NCBI GenBank assembly: GCA_022559845.1
Contig: JAHNEJ010001445.1
Location: 97,335-161,334 of the forward strand
DNA: 64,000 nucleotides
From: Amorphophallus konjac
Lineage: Eukaryota; Streptophyta; Magnoliopsida; Alismatales; Araceae
Direction: 5' to 3'
Shown: in pieces, positions 36,846-46,567 of the stretch
Numbering within the stretch: the first letter of the stretch is position 1
How the letters are laid out: every line of letters starts with the position of its first letter
Notes under the pieces: generated by a model
The model's database searches: none
Told to the model about the DNA's origin: nothing
The model's input: the letters and a program-made list of their open reading frames with translations, nothing else
Translations under genes and position numbers: made by a program

Positions 36846-38455
36846 TGCCTAGTGTTTTTCATGCAGTCAAGTCTTTGCATCTGTCCTTCATGTAGGATAG
36901 GACACTTTAAGGCTCGGTAGGTCTCAGGTCTTGGCCCACCAGAACTGTGGAAATTCCTGTCCGGTCATGTCGGCTTACGCCCACTAAAAGAGGGCAGCAC
37001 GCACACACGCAGCTATTTTTGCCAAAAATTGGTAGTATTGCTTATGTGGGGCTGTACTCGAAGGTCTCCAGGAAAGTCATAATCTTTGTTCTCTTCTTTC
37101 TCGACCCAATGAGACAGCCGACGCCCTTAAAACGCTGAGCATAAGAGAACTGAAGTACAATACCCTGAAGGCGAGAGTATGATTTATCTACTCGAACTCG
37201 AGTCAGAGCACGAGAAGAGGGCAGTGTCCCCGCAGGCATACAAGAGGGATCCCTACATATCAAATCATCATGTCTCCCTCAAAAAAAAAAATCCAAAGTC
37301 AGATGAAAGCCTGGTCATGGCCGTGCCTGATTTCAATAGGCGAGACCCCTCAAAATGAAAGCTAAATTCCACAAAGGGGCAACGTAATTTTGTTCGACGT
37401 CTGGTCCGAAATCGCCCAAAAGGGAGAGGTCGAGCAGGTCCTGATTAGCTCGTCGAGTTAACGGTTTTGCTGGTCCTCTCGGAAGGTTTACCCCACTACT
37501 CTTTTTTCTCCCCTCAAAGATGAAAGCTCAGTGGAAATCCCAAGAGGCGCGCCCCGCTAAGGCAAGCGACCTCGTTTTAGCAAAATACACACATAATTGT
37601 CTACTTCGAAAAGCAAAAGCCATCGTCGCGAAGGAGTCTCGGTGTTTCTGGCCAGTCAAGACCTCTATCTACTACCTCGGTGATTTCTTACTTCAACCTC
37701 GGGCTTAGGTCAATGCAAGCGCGTCACCAATAGGTGCGACGGCGTCTGATTCCGGGTCAGCGTCGCGCGGTTGGCCGTTGGGGTTCCAAGGCGTTCCATC
37801 ATATATCATCTAGAGTTGTGAGGAAATAGACCCGGGTCGGGTAAATCTTTTACCTCGAACACTCCTTCGGTGTATCCTTGCGGTCGGAAGCAACTGGGAG
37901 CCTAAGCATGGTATGACGGTTTTGTCATCAGGTTAAGTCTTAACCGGTAGGATTATCACTTGAGGAGTCTAGGGGCCCAAATCAATCTAGATTTGCGCAC
38001 AGGATACCTAGGAGGTTAGTAAGAAACCCTGTCTTCATAAGAGTCAGGTGCCATAAGAATGGTCACTAGGCATTAGTTGTCTCAAAATATATATATATAT
38101 TGAAGTGGCACTCGGAAGACGTCATCAGGCGAGTCCCCAAGTGGGAATTCTCTCAGAGCATGTTAACCCTGCATTAACCTACTTAGGAACGATTTAAACA
38201 CCCTTGGTCCCCGAACCACGCCTGTTTAATAATAAGTGTCTTTCAAAAAACAAAAATATAAAAATATAAAAAAACAAAAAGAAACAAACAGAAAAATAAT
38301 AATAAAACAAACAAACAAAAAAAACACACAAAAAAAACAACAACAATTTTGCATCAGTGTGATCTCATTTGTGTGCTACATTTTTACATTTTGTTCCCGT
38401 TTGCATGCCCGTGTGTTGCATTCATTATCTTTACTCTTGCCTTAATTGATAAAGG
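36630..38455 (+). other. spacer between pol and antisense P0 in element A
   Basis: Non-coding. It holds a (GA)n microsatellite at 36811-36842 and AT-rich runs at 38230-38350. The middle part (37050-38200) is homologous, inverted, to 54780-55760 of element B, so it is a family trait. No coding region recognised. Confidence 0.7.
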
Positions 38456-38522
38456 CTTGGCCCCTTGACCCGTTATCAAGGACAATCGGAACAAACATTT
38501 ACTTGTTGAGCAAGGGGCCAAG
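38456..38522. other. long-stem hairpin at the junction of pol and antisense gene (element A)
   Basis: CTTGGCCCCTTG (38456-38467) and CAAGGGGCCAAG (38511-38522) form a perfect 12-bp stem around a 43-base loop. The same structure is at 54459-54525 in element B. It lies beyond the 3' end of P0 and past pol, where the two converging transcripts would end. Confidence 0.7.
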
Positions 38523-38811
38523 TCAGAACGGACAAACTGACTTATTTTTATTGAGCAATATTGAAAAGCAGGAACGAAGGTAGGAGATAGGAAACTGAAC
38601 ATTCATTCCTTTATTTTATAGAAATTGTACATCAAGTTCCACCCTCTCTCTCAGTGTTACCCCTTTCTCCACTCCCCAAGCGAGGAACTCCGGAGGGTGT
38701 TGCTAAACCATGCAAGACGGAGCCTCTACTACTCTGTACCCCCCTTCCCGTCTCTGCTCCCCGTCGATCGACAGGGGTGGCAAAGAAGCTACTAACAAGA
38801 AAGCCACGCTC

Positions 38812-41145
38812 TCATGCTCTTCGGTAGCGCTCTTCGCCATCTCTTAGCCACTGTTCAGCAAGATCGAGGCTGGTTCGGAGTTCAAACAGTTGGGCCTCCA
38901 TGGCCCTTCGCTCCTCTCTCTCAGCCAATCTGTCGGCTCTCTCTCTTCCGATGACTTTTTCCCTTTCCGCGTGCTCTCTATCTCTGTCCTCCCTCTCCAG
39001 CTGAAGGGTGATCCTCAGCTCCACGGCGTCCCGAGAAGAGCCATCGTCTGGACGATGCCGTAACTCTTCCTCCAGTTCCGCTATTCTGGCTTCCCCCTGC
39101 GCGGTGCGGGCAAGTGCATCTTGCACCTCTTTTGTCTGCCATAACCATCATCTCAGATATGTGGAGGCACGAATAAGTGAAATTCAATGACCAGACTCTC
39201 ACATGTGTGGAGAGCATTCCTTCTGCCTCCGCAGCTCGCTGCGTAGTGTGAGCAAGCTGCTCATGAAGCAAATCGAGTTCGAAAGTGGGGATCCATAAAC
39301 TGGAAGAAACACCATCCGCCCCCATTGCTGAGGAGGCCGCATCAAGCTGAGCGCGCTGCAATACACATAAGGTGACGCTGAGGACCTAGCACTAGGAATC
39401 TTGGTCTATGATCGTGTGTATGTAGGCTTACCAAAGAACTTAAGGCGGCGCGAGTATCATGTAACTGCCGCTCCGTGCCTATCAGGCGAGCTTGCAGGTT
39501 TGCTATCATAATGTCGTGAACATCCTGTGGAAAATAAAATAAAAAAATATTGTTCAACTCCACGGTCCCTTCGGGATGGAGTCGCTTTGCATACATCACC
39601 TTATAGAGGCGCAGATAATCCTCGCTGTCTTGAGCATGTGACTCCACGGGAGTGCCACCCCGTTGCCAGTCCTCGTATTGCTCAGGGAACCGCACTCTCC
39701 AGTCAACGGAGGTCGCCGGCCCACGCGTCTTCCTCCCGACACGTGGTGTGGTAGTCATGTCCACCCATTCTTGGGTAAGCCCTAGAGTCCTCATGGCCAA
39801 TCGTAGCCGAAGTGGCTCGATTTCGTTCAAACAGTGCATCCAGAGGTCGCATCCGAACCGGGCACGGCTAGTTATGACCCATGGCTGATCGGCGTCAGTC
39901 ATGCCCGCATAAGGCCTCCAGACCACCTAGGTCAGGTCACACACATCTTCTTAATATAAAAATAAAAAAAAAGAGAAAAAGGTGATGATGAAATAATAAT
40001 CACCATTGCCGCGGGGAACTCTTACAACTCGCGCCTTCACACTATCAGCTGGTAGGATAGAGAGGCTGGGCTCGTGATAGGTTGCCACCGCCTCGCCAGC
40101 GGCACTGCCATCGGTCGCCAATGCTGGGTTTTTCCCATTGGGAGGTAATAATAGCTCCACAACTGCACCGTCATGTGTCATTAACATATCGAAAATAAAA
40201 ACAAAAAAAATCAAAAAAAGAGAAGCAAGATACCTGGATGAACGGCGTGAAACCACTCACTGTTATCTCTTGATCTGCTCTTTTAGACAGACCCGCAAAT
40301 AGATGCGCCAGCACGGCTGCTCCCCAGGCGTATCGCCCCACTTTCTCGGGGTCTACTAGGAATTCTAAGAAGCGGCAATGAATGCTATCTCCTTTCGAGC
40401 CCAGCAATAATTTCCCCAACAGGAAGAAGAGGAATCTCCTCAAATCCATGTTGGCCCTCTCCCAATTGCTCGCATCTACGTAGTAGACGGCGCGGCATCC
40501 TCTTTCAGTCCTCTCCATGAACTCTTCCGAGGACTCGTCATCACGAGGATGAATATCAGTAAGCCCCAGTGTCTCCATGATAGGCGTCTTGGCTATGGAC
40601 CTGTTCTTGCGATCATCTAGGTCCACCCCTAGTAACCTCTGGGCATCCTCTCTATAGTCGGAGTACGTGATACCGGTCAGTGTCTCGCCATCCACTTTCA
40701 GGCCCATAATTCAGACCACATCTTCCAGGCTGGGCACCATGTGCCCCCAAGGCATCAAGATGGCACGGCTCATTGGATCCCACCTTTCACGCAATGCTTG
40801 GACGAGAGAGAGGTCGAGCTTGATCGGCTCAATCCGGAGAAAGACTCCAAGCCCCATCACATCTAGCCTGGCCTTCTGAAAATCCGAGAGACCTCTGTAT
40901 GCTGCCACTACTAACTCCCATGAAGTATGTGATTTCATCACATTCTGCGCATACACAAGGAATGGAGAGGGGTTTTTGTCAAAAGAGAAAAAGGAAGAAA
41001 GAACTAGAAGATCAGGCAAGAAAACTCAGCTTACGAGTTACGTTTGGGTCCTCTCACTGAAGTGCCCTTCGAGGTCTGAGAGCCTCCTGGAACTGCTACC
41101 AGTGGACCTGCTTCTCTTCGAAGAGTGGGAAGATTCACCCTCCAT
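38812..41145 (-). pseudogene. P0, antisense PMD plus coiled-coil gene of element A, decayed
   Basis: On the minus strand: exon 1 41145-41035 (MEGESSHSSKRSRSTGSSS), exon 2 40944-40234 with the PMD (WELVVAAYRGLSDFQ, WGHMVPSLEDVV, YAWGAAVLAHLFAGL), exon 3 40162-40004, exon 4 from 39926, then exons encoding a coiled coil (LELEREDRDREHAEREK-like, EAQLFELRTSL, EEERYRRA-like). The exon lengths 711 and 159 equal those of P4 and P2. Defects: TAA in exon 1, TGA inside the PMD near 40710, two stops in exon 3, lost donor after exon 4, TGA near 38813. It is the orthologue of P4 at the same place in element B. Confidence 0.82.
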
Positions 41146-41280
41146 TTTGAACCTTAGAACCCTTAGTTCTTCCGTTTCCGTGGAAACTTGTACTCTTCGA
41201 GTTGGCTACCAGTGCCCCTGGGGGGACGAACGAGGGTGATAATTATAGAAATGGGAGAAGGGCGAGTCAAGACTGCCTAC
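41146..41280 (-). promoter_or_regulatory. region upstream of P0, cut by element B
   Basis: It aligns with 51722-51854 upstream of P4. A TATA-like TCTATAAT (minus strand, near 41243-41250) corresponds to TCTATAAA upstream of P4. The last five bases CCTAC (41276-41280) are the presumed target duplication of element B. Confidence 0.5.
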
Positions 41281-41461
41281 TGTGAGCGACGTCACGCGGT
41301 TCGGGGAAGAGCGGAGAGGACGCGGAGTGCGGGCTCCTCTTTCTTTTTGGTGTTTGTTTGCTGCAACACAGGAATAAGAGAAGAGAGAGAAGGGGCCACC
41401 ACGGGAGATTGCTCCGGCGGGGCGAGCGGGACAAGTGTGATATAGCAAGATATGGGGGTTA

Positions 41462-41935
41462 AACGGCCATAGCGGGAAGTGACTCGCTGCGGCCTCGGGG
41501 GGACGGGAATGGTGCAGAAATTAAATAACAAGAATTGAAACGGCCATTGGGGAAGTGACTCGCCGCGGCCTCGAGAATATGAGCAGATGATATGATGACA
41601 GAATATAAAGAGAATACAAAGAGCGGGAATTTAAACGGCCATTGGGGAAGTGACTCGCCGCGGCTTCGAGAACATAAACAGATAAGAATATAACGTATGT
41701 GAATTTAAACGGCCATTGGGGAAGTGACTCGCCGCGGCCTCGAGAACACGAATAGATAAGAATATAGCATATAAGAACAGGAATTTAAACGGCCATTGGG
41801 GAAGTGACTCGCCGCGGCCTCGAGAATATGAGCAGAATATAACAGAGTATAAAGAGAATATAAGAACGGAAATTTAAACGGCCATTGGGGAAGTGACTCG
41901 CCGCGACCTCGAAAACAAGATGTGATCGCCATGGG
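41462..41935. repeat. tandem repeats in element B LTR (inverted counterpart of 27225-27700)
   Basis: Five to six units each with AATTTAAACGGCCATTGGGG and GTGACTCGCCGCGGCCTCGA, then AT-rich sequence. Confidence 0.8.
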
Positions 41936-42563
41936 CCGAAAGACCCCAAAATAAGAAAGTGATCGCGCCTACCTCAAGAGCGAGAGATGGCGGGTTGCTT
42001 CTTCCTCTCCCTCCGGCCGACCGACGGAGAGGGCTTTCCTCGGCTACCCTTGCAAAACAACGACAAACAAATGACAAGTGGATTAGAAAGATGGAGGTGT
42101 AGTATTCAAATCCTTGCGATAAAAATAACGAAATGATGGCAAGACACACACCTGGTTGGTGTTATCTTTTAAACCCCTCTCGGACTCGAGTAGGAGGAAA
42201 ATGAGATGATGGATGTAAGAAGTGTATAAGAAAAGGTGCCCTTATGAAGGGGGATAGGGGATGCAAGATGATGAATGCAAAAGAACTACGAAGAAAAGGA
42301 AAGAATTGGCTTATTGGATGTGCCGATGGTGAAATCCGGCGGAGCTCCGGCAGCGTGGGGATGACGTGGAAGCGCGGTGGATGAAGACGACCTTCCTCTC
42401 GCGAGCGTGAGCACCCGAGAAGCCGGCAGAACCTCCACCTACAAAAGAACCCACGGGTTAGAAAATGACTCCGTAGCCTCTGGGCTCCGGCAGCCTATCG
42501 GATCACTTCGAAGCTCTTCCAGAACTGAGGGGGTGGGCCTCTATTTATAGGGCTCCGGAGGGT

Positions 42564-43068
42564 GGAGGCGTCCAGGACCCTGGACACCTCCATCAGGGCC
42601 GAATTAATATTTTATTCTATTTTTATATATATTTTTGGAATACTTTTGTGGAGGCGTCCAGGGCCCCGGACGCCTCTAACAGGTCCACCGAATACTGCTG
42701 ACGGCCGCACGCGGTTTGGCACAACGCGTGGTTTTGTGAGCGGCGCCTCGTGATTCAGAAATGGGCGCGTCCAGGTGGCTGGACGTCTCCATAATTTGGA
42801 TTTTTTCACACACGACAAACCGTCGTTCGGTGGCCGACGCCCGTGAGGGAGTTTATGGAGGCATCCAGGGTCCTGGACGCCTCCATTAATTTATTATTAT
42901 TATTTTTTTATTTGGTTTTGTCCTGGCATTTTATAATGTTTATATTTGTTTTTATGGAGGCGTCCAGGGGCCTGGACGCCTCCATTAATATATTATTATT
43001 ATTTATTTGGTTTTGGGCTTGAAAAATACATGAAAAGACTGGGGGCGTCCAGGGGCCTGGACGCCCCC
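42564..43068. repeat. palindrome cluster in element B LTR
   Basis: Six copies of the GGAGGCGTCCAGG / CCTGGACGCCTCC palindrome at about 42564, 42650, 42763, 42857, 42956 and 43041, all on the 5' side of the LTR TATA box as read on the minus strand. The copy at 43041 is a perfect 28-bp palindrome around GGGGGCGTCCAGG. Confidence 0.85.
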
Positions 43069-43329
43069 ATTAAGGCCCACCCGGGTCCTCGGTTTAGTCG
43101 CTGGCGGCCGCCCGGCAGACAGCCTTCCTGATTCCGGAACCTCCTGATACGTTCGACTGGTGTTGACGCCGTCCGAATGCCGTGTCGAGACGATTCCGGA
43201 TGCCGAAAAAGGCAGAGGAAGACCCAAGAAAAGCAAGCACTCAAGCGATTCAAAATGCATAAGCCGTCGCGGGGCGTCGTATAGTAATATGAAACCTTCT
43301 CAGGAGACGTCAGGAATGGCGTGTCTACA

Positions 43330-43346
43330 GCTGCCCCGCCTTGGCG
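43330..43346 (-). other. polypurine tract of element B
   Basis: On the minus strand AAGGCGGGGCAGC directly precedes the TGTAGACACG start of the 3' LTR. It is purine-rich with a G run, like PPTs of Tat elements. Confidence 0.6.
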
Positions 43347-44412
43347 TCTGCTTTGCAAGGGAGCGACACGTAGTGGAATGGTATCGAAGTGGAGTGAAAT
43401 GAAGTGGGAGCGGACTGATAAGTTGATGCCAAGGTGTGATGAGGCACGCTTTTGACGTTACTGTTTGGAATCTTTCCTGAAGTTTCAATGAGGTGACCTT
43501 GAAGGGGGTCTTTCAAATTTTGACGATTGCTTGGACGGAGATCAAATAAGGGAGGGTGAGATGTGCGCTCAGGCACGAAAAAGAGACCAACTTCTCGGTG
43601 TGGAAGTACCTGGGTCATAAACCGGAGGTTTCACCTTTGGGGAGCGGTTACCAGCAAATGTGGAAGTGCTGCGGCCAAGGTGGGTCAAGCAAGGTAAAAA
43701 GTAAAAGAATATCTGAGGGTCTGTCCAAACAAGGGTCTCCTTTGGAAGAGCAGCGTAAGGCCATTTCAAGGAAATTCAGTATTTCATTCGGAGTGGAATA
43801 TCTCATATTTGTAGGAATTGAAGCACAACGGCCTTCGCAATCGAATCACTTGAATGATTTTCCGCAATAAATCAAAATACTATATGAATGCATGCTGGGT
43901 TAAAATAAAAATTTAAAACAAACTAAAATAGAAAATAGCCAAGGATAATATTGTCAACTTGTTAAGAACGGGTCAGGATACCGATCCGGTGAGCCGCCAC
44001 TGGGCTGGGACCCGTTTATCCGCGCACCAACTCACTGAATGGAACCGTCGTCCCCATGCTACCACAAGTTAACGGCCTATCCGTACAACCCAAATTCTTC
44101 CGGGATCATCACCGTTTTTGTTGAAGGGGAACTCAAATCCCGGATTCGCTCGGGCCGCAAGGTCCTTGACATATTCTAGTAGCGTAGGTATCGTATACTA
44201 TGATGCATGACATGGTGGGACCAACCATTGAAAGGTGGGATAGGAGATAGGACAAAGATGTCCATTAGTAAAACCTGCACAGGCCAGCATGGATCAATAA
44301 CATCAGAAAGTAGCAGATTTATAACAGAATCACACCACAATGGAAAAGAAATCTAGCCAAAATCCTGACACTGACTGCTGATGTGACATGTTCTGTCCTG
44401 TAGCGATCTTCC
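43347..44412. other. non-coding region between the PPT and P1 in element B
   Basis: No gene found. It has an inverted pair GAACGGGTC / GGGACCCGTT around 43965-44015 and AT-rich DNA near 43870-43940. The frame at 43556-43870 has no features of a gene. Confidence 0.5.
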
Positions 44413-44413
44413 C

Positions 44414-44421
44414 TTCCTATA
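44414..44421 (+). promoter_or_regulatory. possible TATA box of P1
   Basis: TTCCTATAAGAAC lies about 95 bases before the P1 ATG. It is a weak match, judged by position. Confidence 0.35.
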
Positions 44422-44512
44422 AGAACTCCCCTTAGGCTAGTTCATTCAAATGCACCAAGGTGGGTTTTGGAAGCTCAGGAGAGGAAGGAGAGGAGAATCT
44501 AGAGATTTCAGG

Positions 44513-45920
44513 ATGGAAGGAGAGTCTTCCCGCGTTATGAAGAGGAGCAGGCCTAGCAGCGAGATCAGGCGACTCTCCGACCTCGAGGGTCATCTGAGTG
44601 GGACGATCTTGTCGCATATGGTAAGCTGATTCATTTCAAATTTTCCATGTGAACCTTCTTCTTACTTCCTTCATTTCTTCTTTCTTTCCTCTTCCAGCCA
44701 TATCCACTCTTCCCAGGCCCGAGGAAGTTTTCCAAACTGCCATGGCTTTCAAAGCTAACTTCCAATATCTCCATTGGCATGAGGGCCATACTCTCGAAGT
44801 GGCATCTGCAGGGGCTCCTTATTCACGCCAAACATTACGAGAAGATTCGTATGGACTAGGCGGCTATGGGTGCACTAGTGGAGATCTGGCATCCCCAGAC
44901 CCACACTTTCATCTTCCCGACCTTCGAGGTGACCATCCTCCTCGAGGAGGTGGAACTTCTGTTCGGATTGAAGAAATTCAAGAGTGACGGGAAGGTGAAG
45001 GCTATGCGGATGCTGACACGGGTGACTTCCGAAAGCGTTCTTGGGAGCTTCATGCCGCCCGACGCAGCCAGAAAGGTCCGTACTCAAAAGGGGATCGATC
45101 TCCAAAAGCTTGCGGAGTGGGTCATGGAGGCCCTGAGAGGGTCACCAGACGATGATTATTTGGAGGGAATCATGAAGGGGTTCACCATTTGTCTGGCGGG
45201 TGCTCTCTTGTTTCCTTATACCGACAACATAGTGGAGGAGGATCAACTAAGTGCCATTCGCGGGATCTGGAGTGGAAAGAGGGTGGGACCCCCCATCCTT
45301 GCCTATCTTTACAGCGGCCTTACTACCTCGAGCATGGGTAAGCCTCCTTTTGGTTGCGCACTTGTCTTGAATTGCTGGCTTGATTTGCACTTCAAATTCG
45401 ACCACCGCGAGGGAATGCCAACTGCTTCGAAGCTCTTCCAACAAAGCCCGCTTCACCACATAGCCGACGTGTTAGGCTTCGGTGGTACTGTAGTGAACCG
45501 CGTTCCGTGGCTGAAGAAACGTGAAGACTGGCGGTCTCACTTCCGCACCGTGACACAAGGCTTCTTTACTTGCGCACCGGCATGTTTGCTTTCGCTAGAT
45601 CTCCTCATGAGGCCTTCTCCCGAAGTTGATCTTAACTGATCGGCGCGACCGAGTTCGTCCTTTATAATGCGCATCGGTGCTGCCTCCAGATTGGCATCCC
45701 TCGCCATTCGTTCCCGCCACCGACTGGCATCGTTCCTTTGAAGAAAAGGGAGTTGGGCACTGAAGCGGACACGAAGGAAGCGAAGGCCATTAAAGCTCCT
45801 TGGAAGACAAGTGTTGCGGGAAAGGCCTTAGCGCACGTGGTGGAAGGATGCGAGCCGTGGAGGGCTTATGTAACCGAACTGGGGAAGTTAAGGCCTAAGG
45901 CGCCTAAGCCCATGATGTAG
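44513..45920 (+). pseudogene. P1, DUF7745/PMD-like gene with the P4-type first exon, decayed
   Basis: Exon 1 (44513-44620) encodes MEGESSRVMKRSRPSSEIRR and RLSDLEGHLS, a clear match to exon 1 of P4 and P0. After an intron (GTAAGC ... CTTCCAG) exon 2 starts at 44698 in phase 0 and encodes LPWLSKLTSNISIGMRAIL, ALVEIWHPQTHTFIFPTFEV, ICLAGALLFPYTDNIVEEDQ and PFGCALVLNCWLDLHFKF. This pattern resembles DUF7745 and, in its ALVEIW..THTF part, the PMD; both belong to transposon-associated plant families of unknown biochemistry. A TAG at 44857-44859 and a frameshift near 45636 disrupt it; the C-terminal part resumes in another frame (RHSFPPPTGIVPLKKREL) to 45920. It has no coiled coil, unlike the other genes. 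Confidence 0.72.
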
Positions 45921-46115
45921 TTCACTCTGCTTTTATGACGGAATAAAATCTGGTATTTGACAGTTTTGGACCAGTTCCGTTAATTATTCTCGTCTTTTTT
46001 GTGGTTTTTGTTTTTCTTTGTGTTTTTATTTTTTTGTTTAGATTATATACATACTCTTATCTTTTTTACTTTTATTATATATATATACTTATTTTTTTTG
46101 AAAATTTTTTATTAT
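45921..46115. other. 3' flank of P1, AT-rich
   Basis: T-rich sequence between P1 and the palindrome cluster. No feature recognised. Confidence 0.4.
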
Positions 46116-46466
46116 GGGGGCGTCCAGGGGACTGGACGCCCCTAATTTTATATTTTGATTTTTTAAAGTTTTTTTTTATCTTGGGGGCGTCCAGGGGCCT
46201 GGACGCTCCTATTTTTTATTTTTGATTTTTTTAAAATTTTTTGATTTGGGGGCGTCCAGGGTCCTGGACGCCCCTATTTTTTATTTTTGATTTTTTTGAA
46301 TTTTTTGATTTGGGGGCGTCCAGGGTCCTGGACGCCCCAACGTTTTATTTATTATTTTTTTGGTTTTTTTTGTTTTGGGGGCGTCCAGACGCCTGGACGC
46401 CCCAAAATTTTTGAATTTTGAAAAAAAATAAAAAAATGTGGGGGCATCCTGGTGCCTGGACGCCCC
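46116..46466. repeat. phased palindrome cluster upstream of P2
   Basis: Six copies of a palindrome with arms GGGGGCGTCCAGG / CCTGGACGCCCC start at about 46116, 46183, 46248, 46312, 46377 and 46440, so spacing is 63-67 bases. They are separated by T-rich linkers. The last ends 15 bases before the P2 TATA box, the same relation as in the LTR of elements A and B. Confidence 0.88.
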
Positions 46467-46481
46467 AAAGAAGGTAGCTTC

Positions 46482-46490
46482 TATATATAA
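46482..46490 (+). promoter_or_regulatory. TATA box of P2
   Basis: TATATATAA, 78 bases before the ATG, in the context CTTCTATATATAAGGG followed by a C run. The LTR of element A has CTTCTATAAATAGGGG and a C-rich run at the same distance from its palindromes. Confidence 0.7.
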
Positions 46491-46567
46491 GGGCTGCCCC
46501 CCCCTTTTGCTCATTTACTGTTCATTCTGACGACCTAGTCACCATAGACGACCCATTCTTAGTCCCA

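Larger units (their letters stand above)
25845..41280 (+). mobile_element. Element A, Tat-lineage Ty3/gypsy retrotransposon, interrupted by element B
   Basis: It begins with a 2009-base LTR (TGTAGACACG ... GCTCACA), a tRNA-Arg-like PBS, a leader, and gag-pol in the plus direction, followed by a ~2-kb spacer and a PMD gene in antisense (P0). At 41280 it stops at the 3' LTR of element B; up to that point it aligns with element B (to 51722), so its remainder and 3' LTR should lie beyond the window. A second, archaeal-type RNase H after the first places it in the Tat group. The coding region has a dozen stops and at least one frameshift, so A is older or less constrained than B. Confidence 0.85.
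41281..43329 (-). repeat. 3' LTR of element B
   Basis: 2049 bases; on the minus strand it runs from TGTAGACACGCC (43329) to GTGACGTCGCTCACA (41281). It contains six palindromes, a TATA box (complement of 42541-42550) and the ~86-bp tandem repeats (41462-41935). The right flank GCTGC and left flank CCTAC differ, as they should for an LTR at the end of a larger element rather than a solo LTR. Confidence 0.83.

Noticed and set aside
41281..43329. Solo LTR inserted in element A
   Set aside because: The flanks CCTAC and GCTGC are not a target duplication, while a purine tract adjoins the right side on the minus strand. Both facts fit the 3' LTR of a larger minus-strand element.
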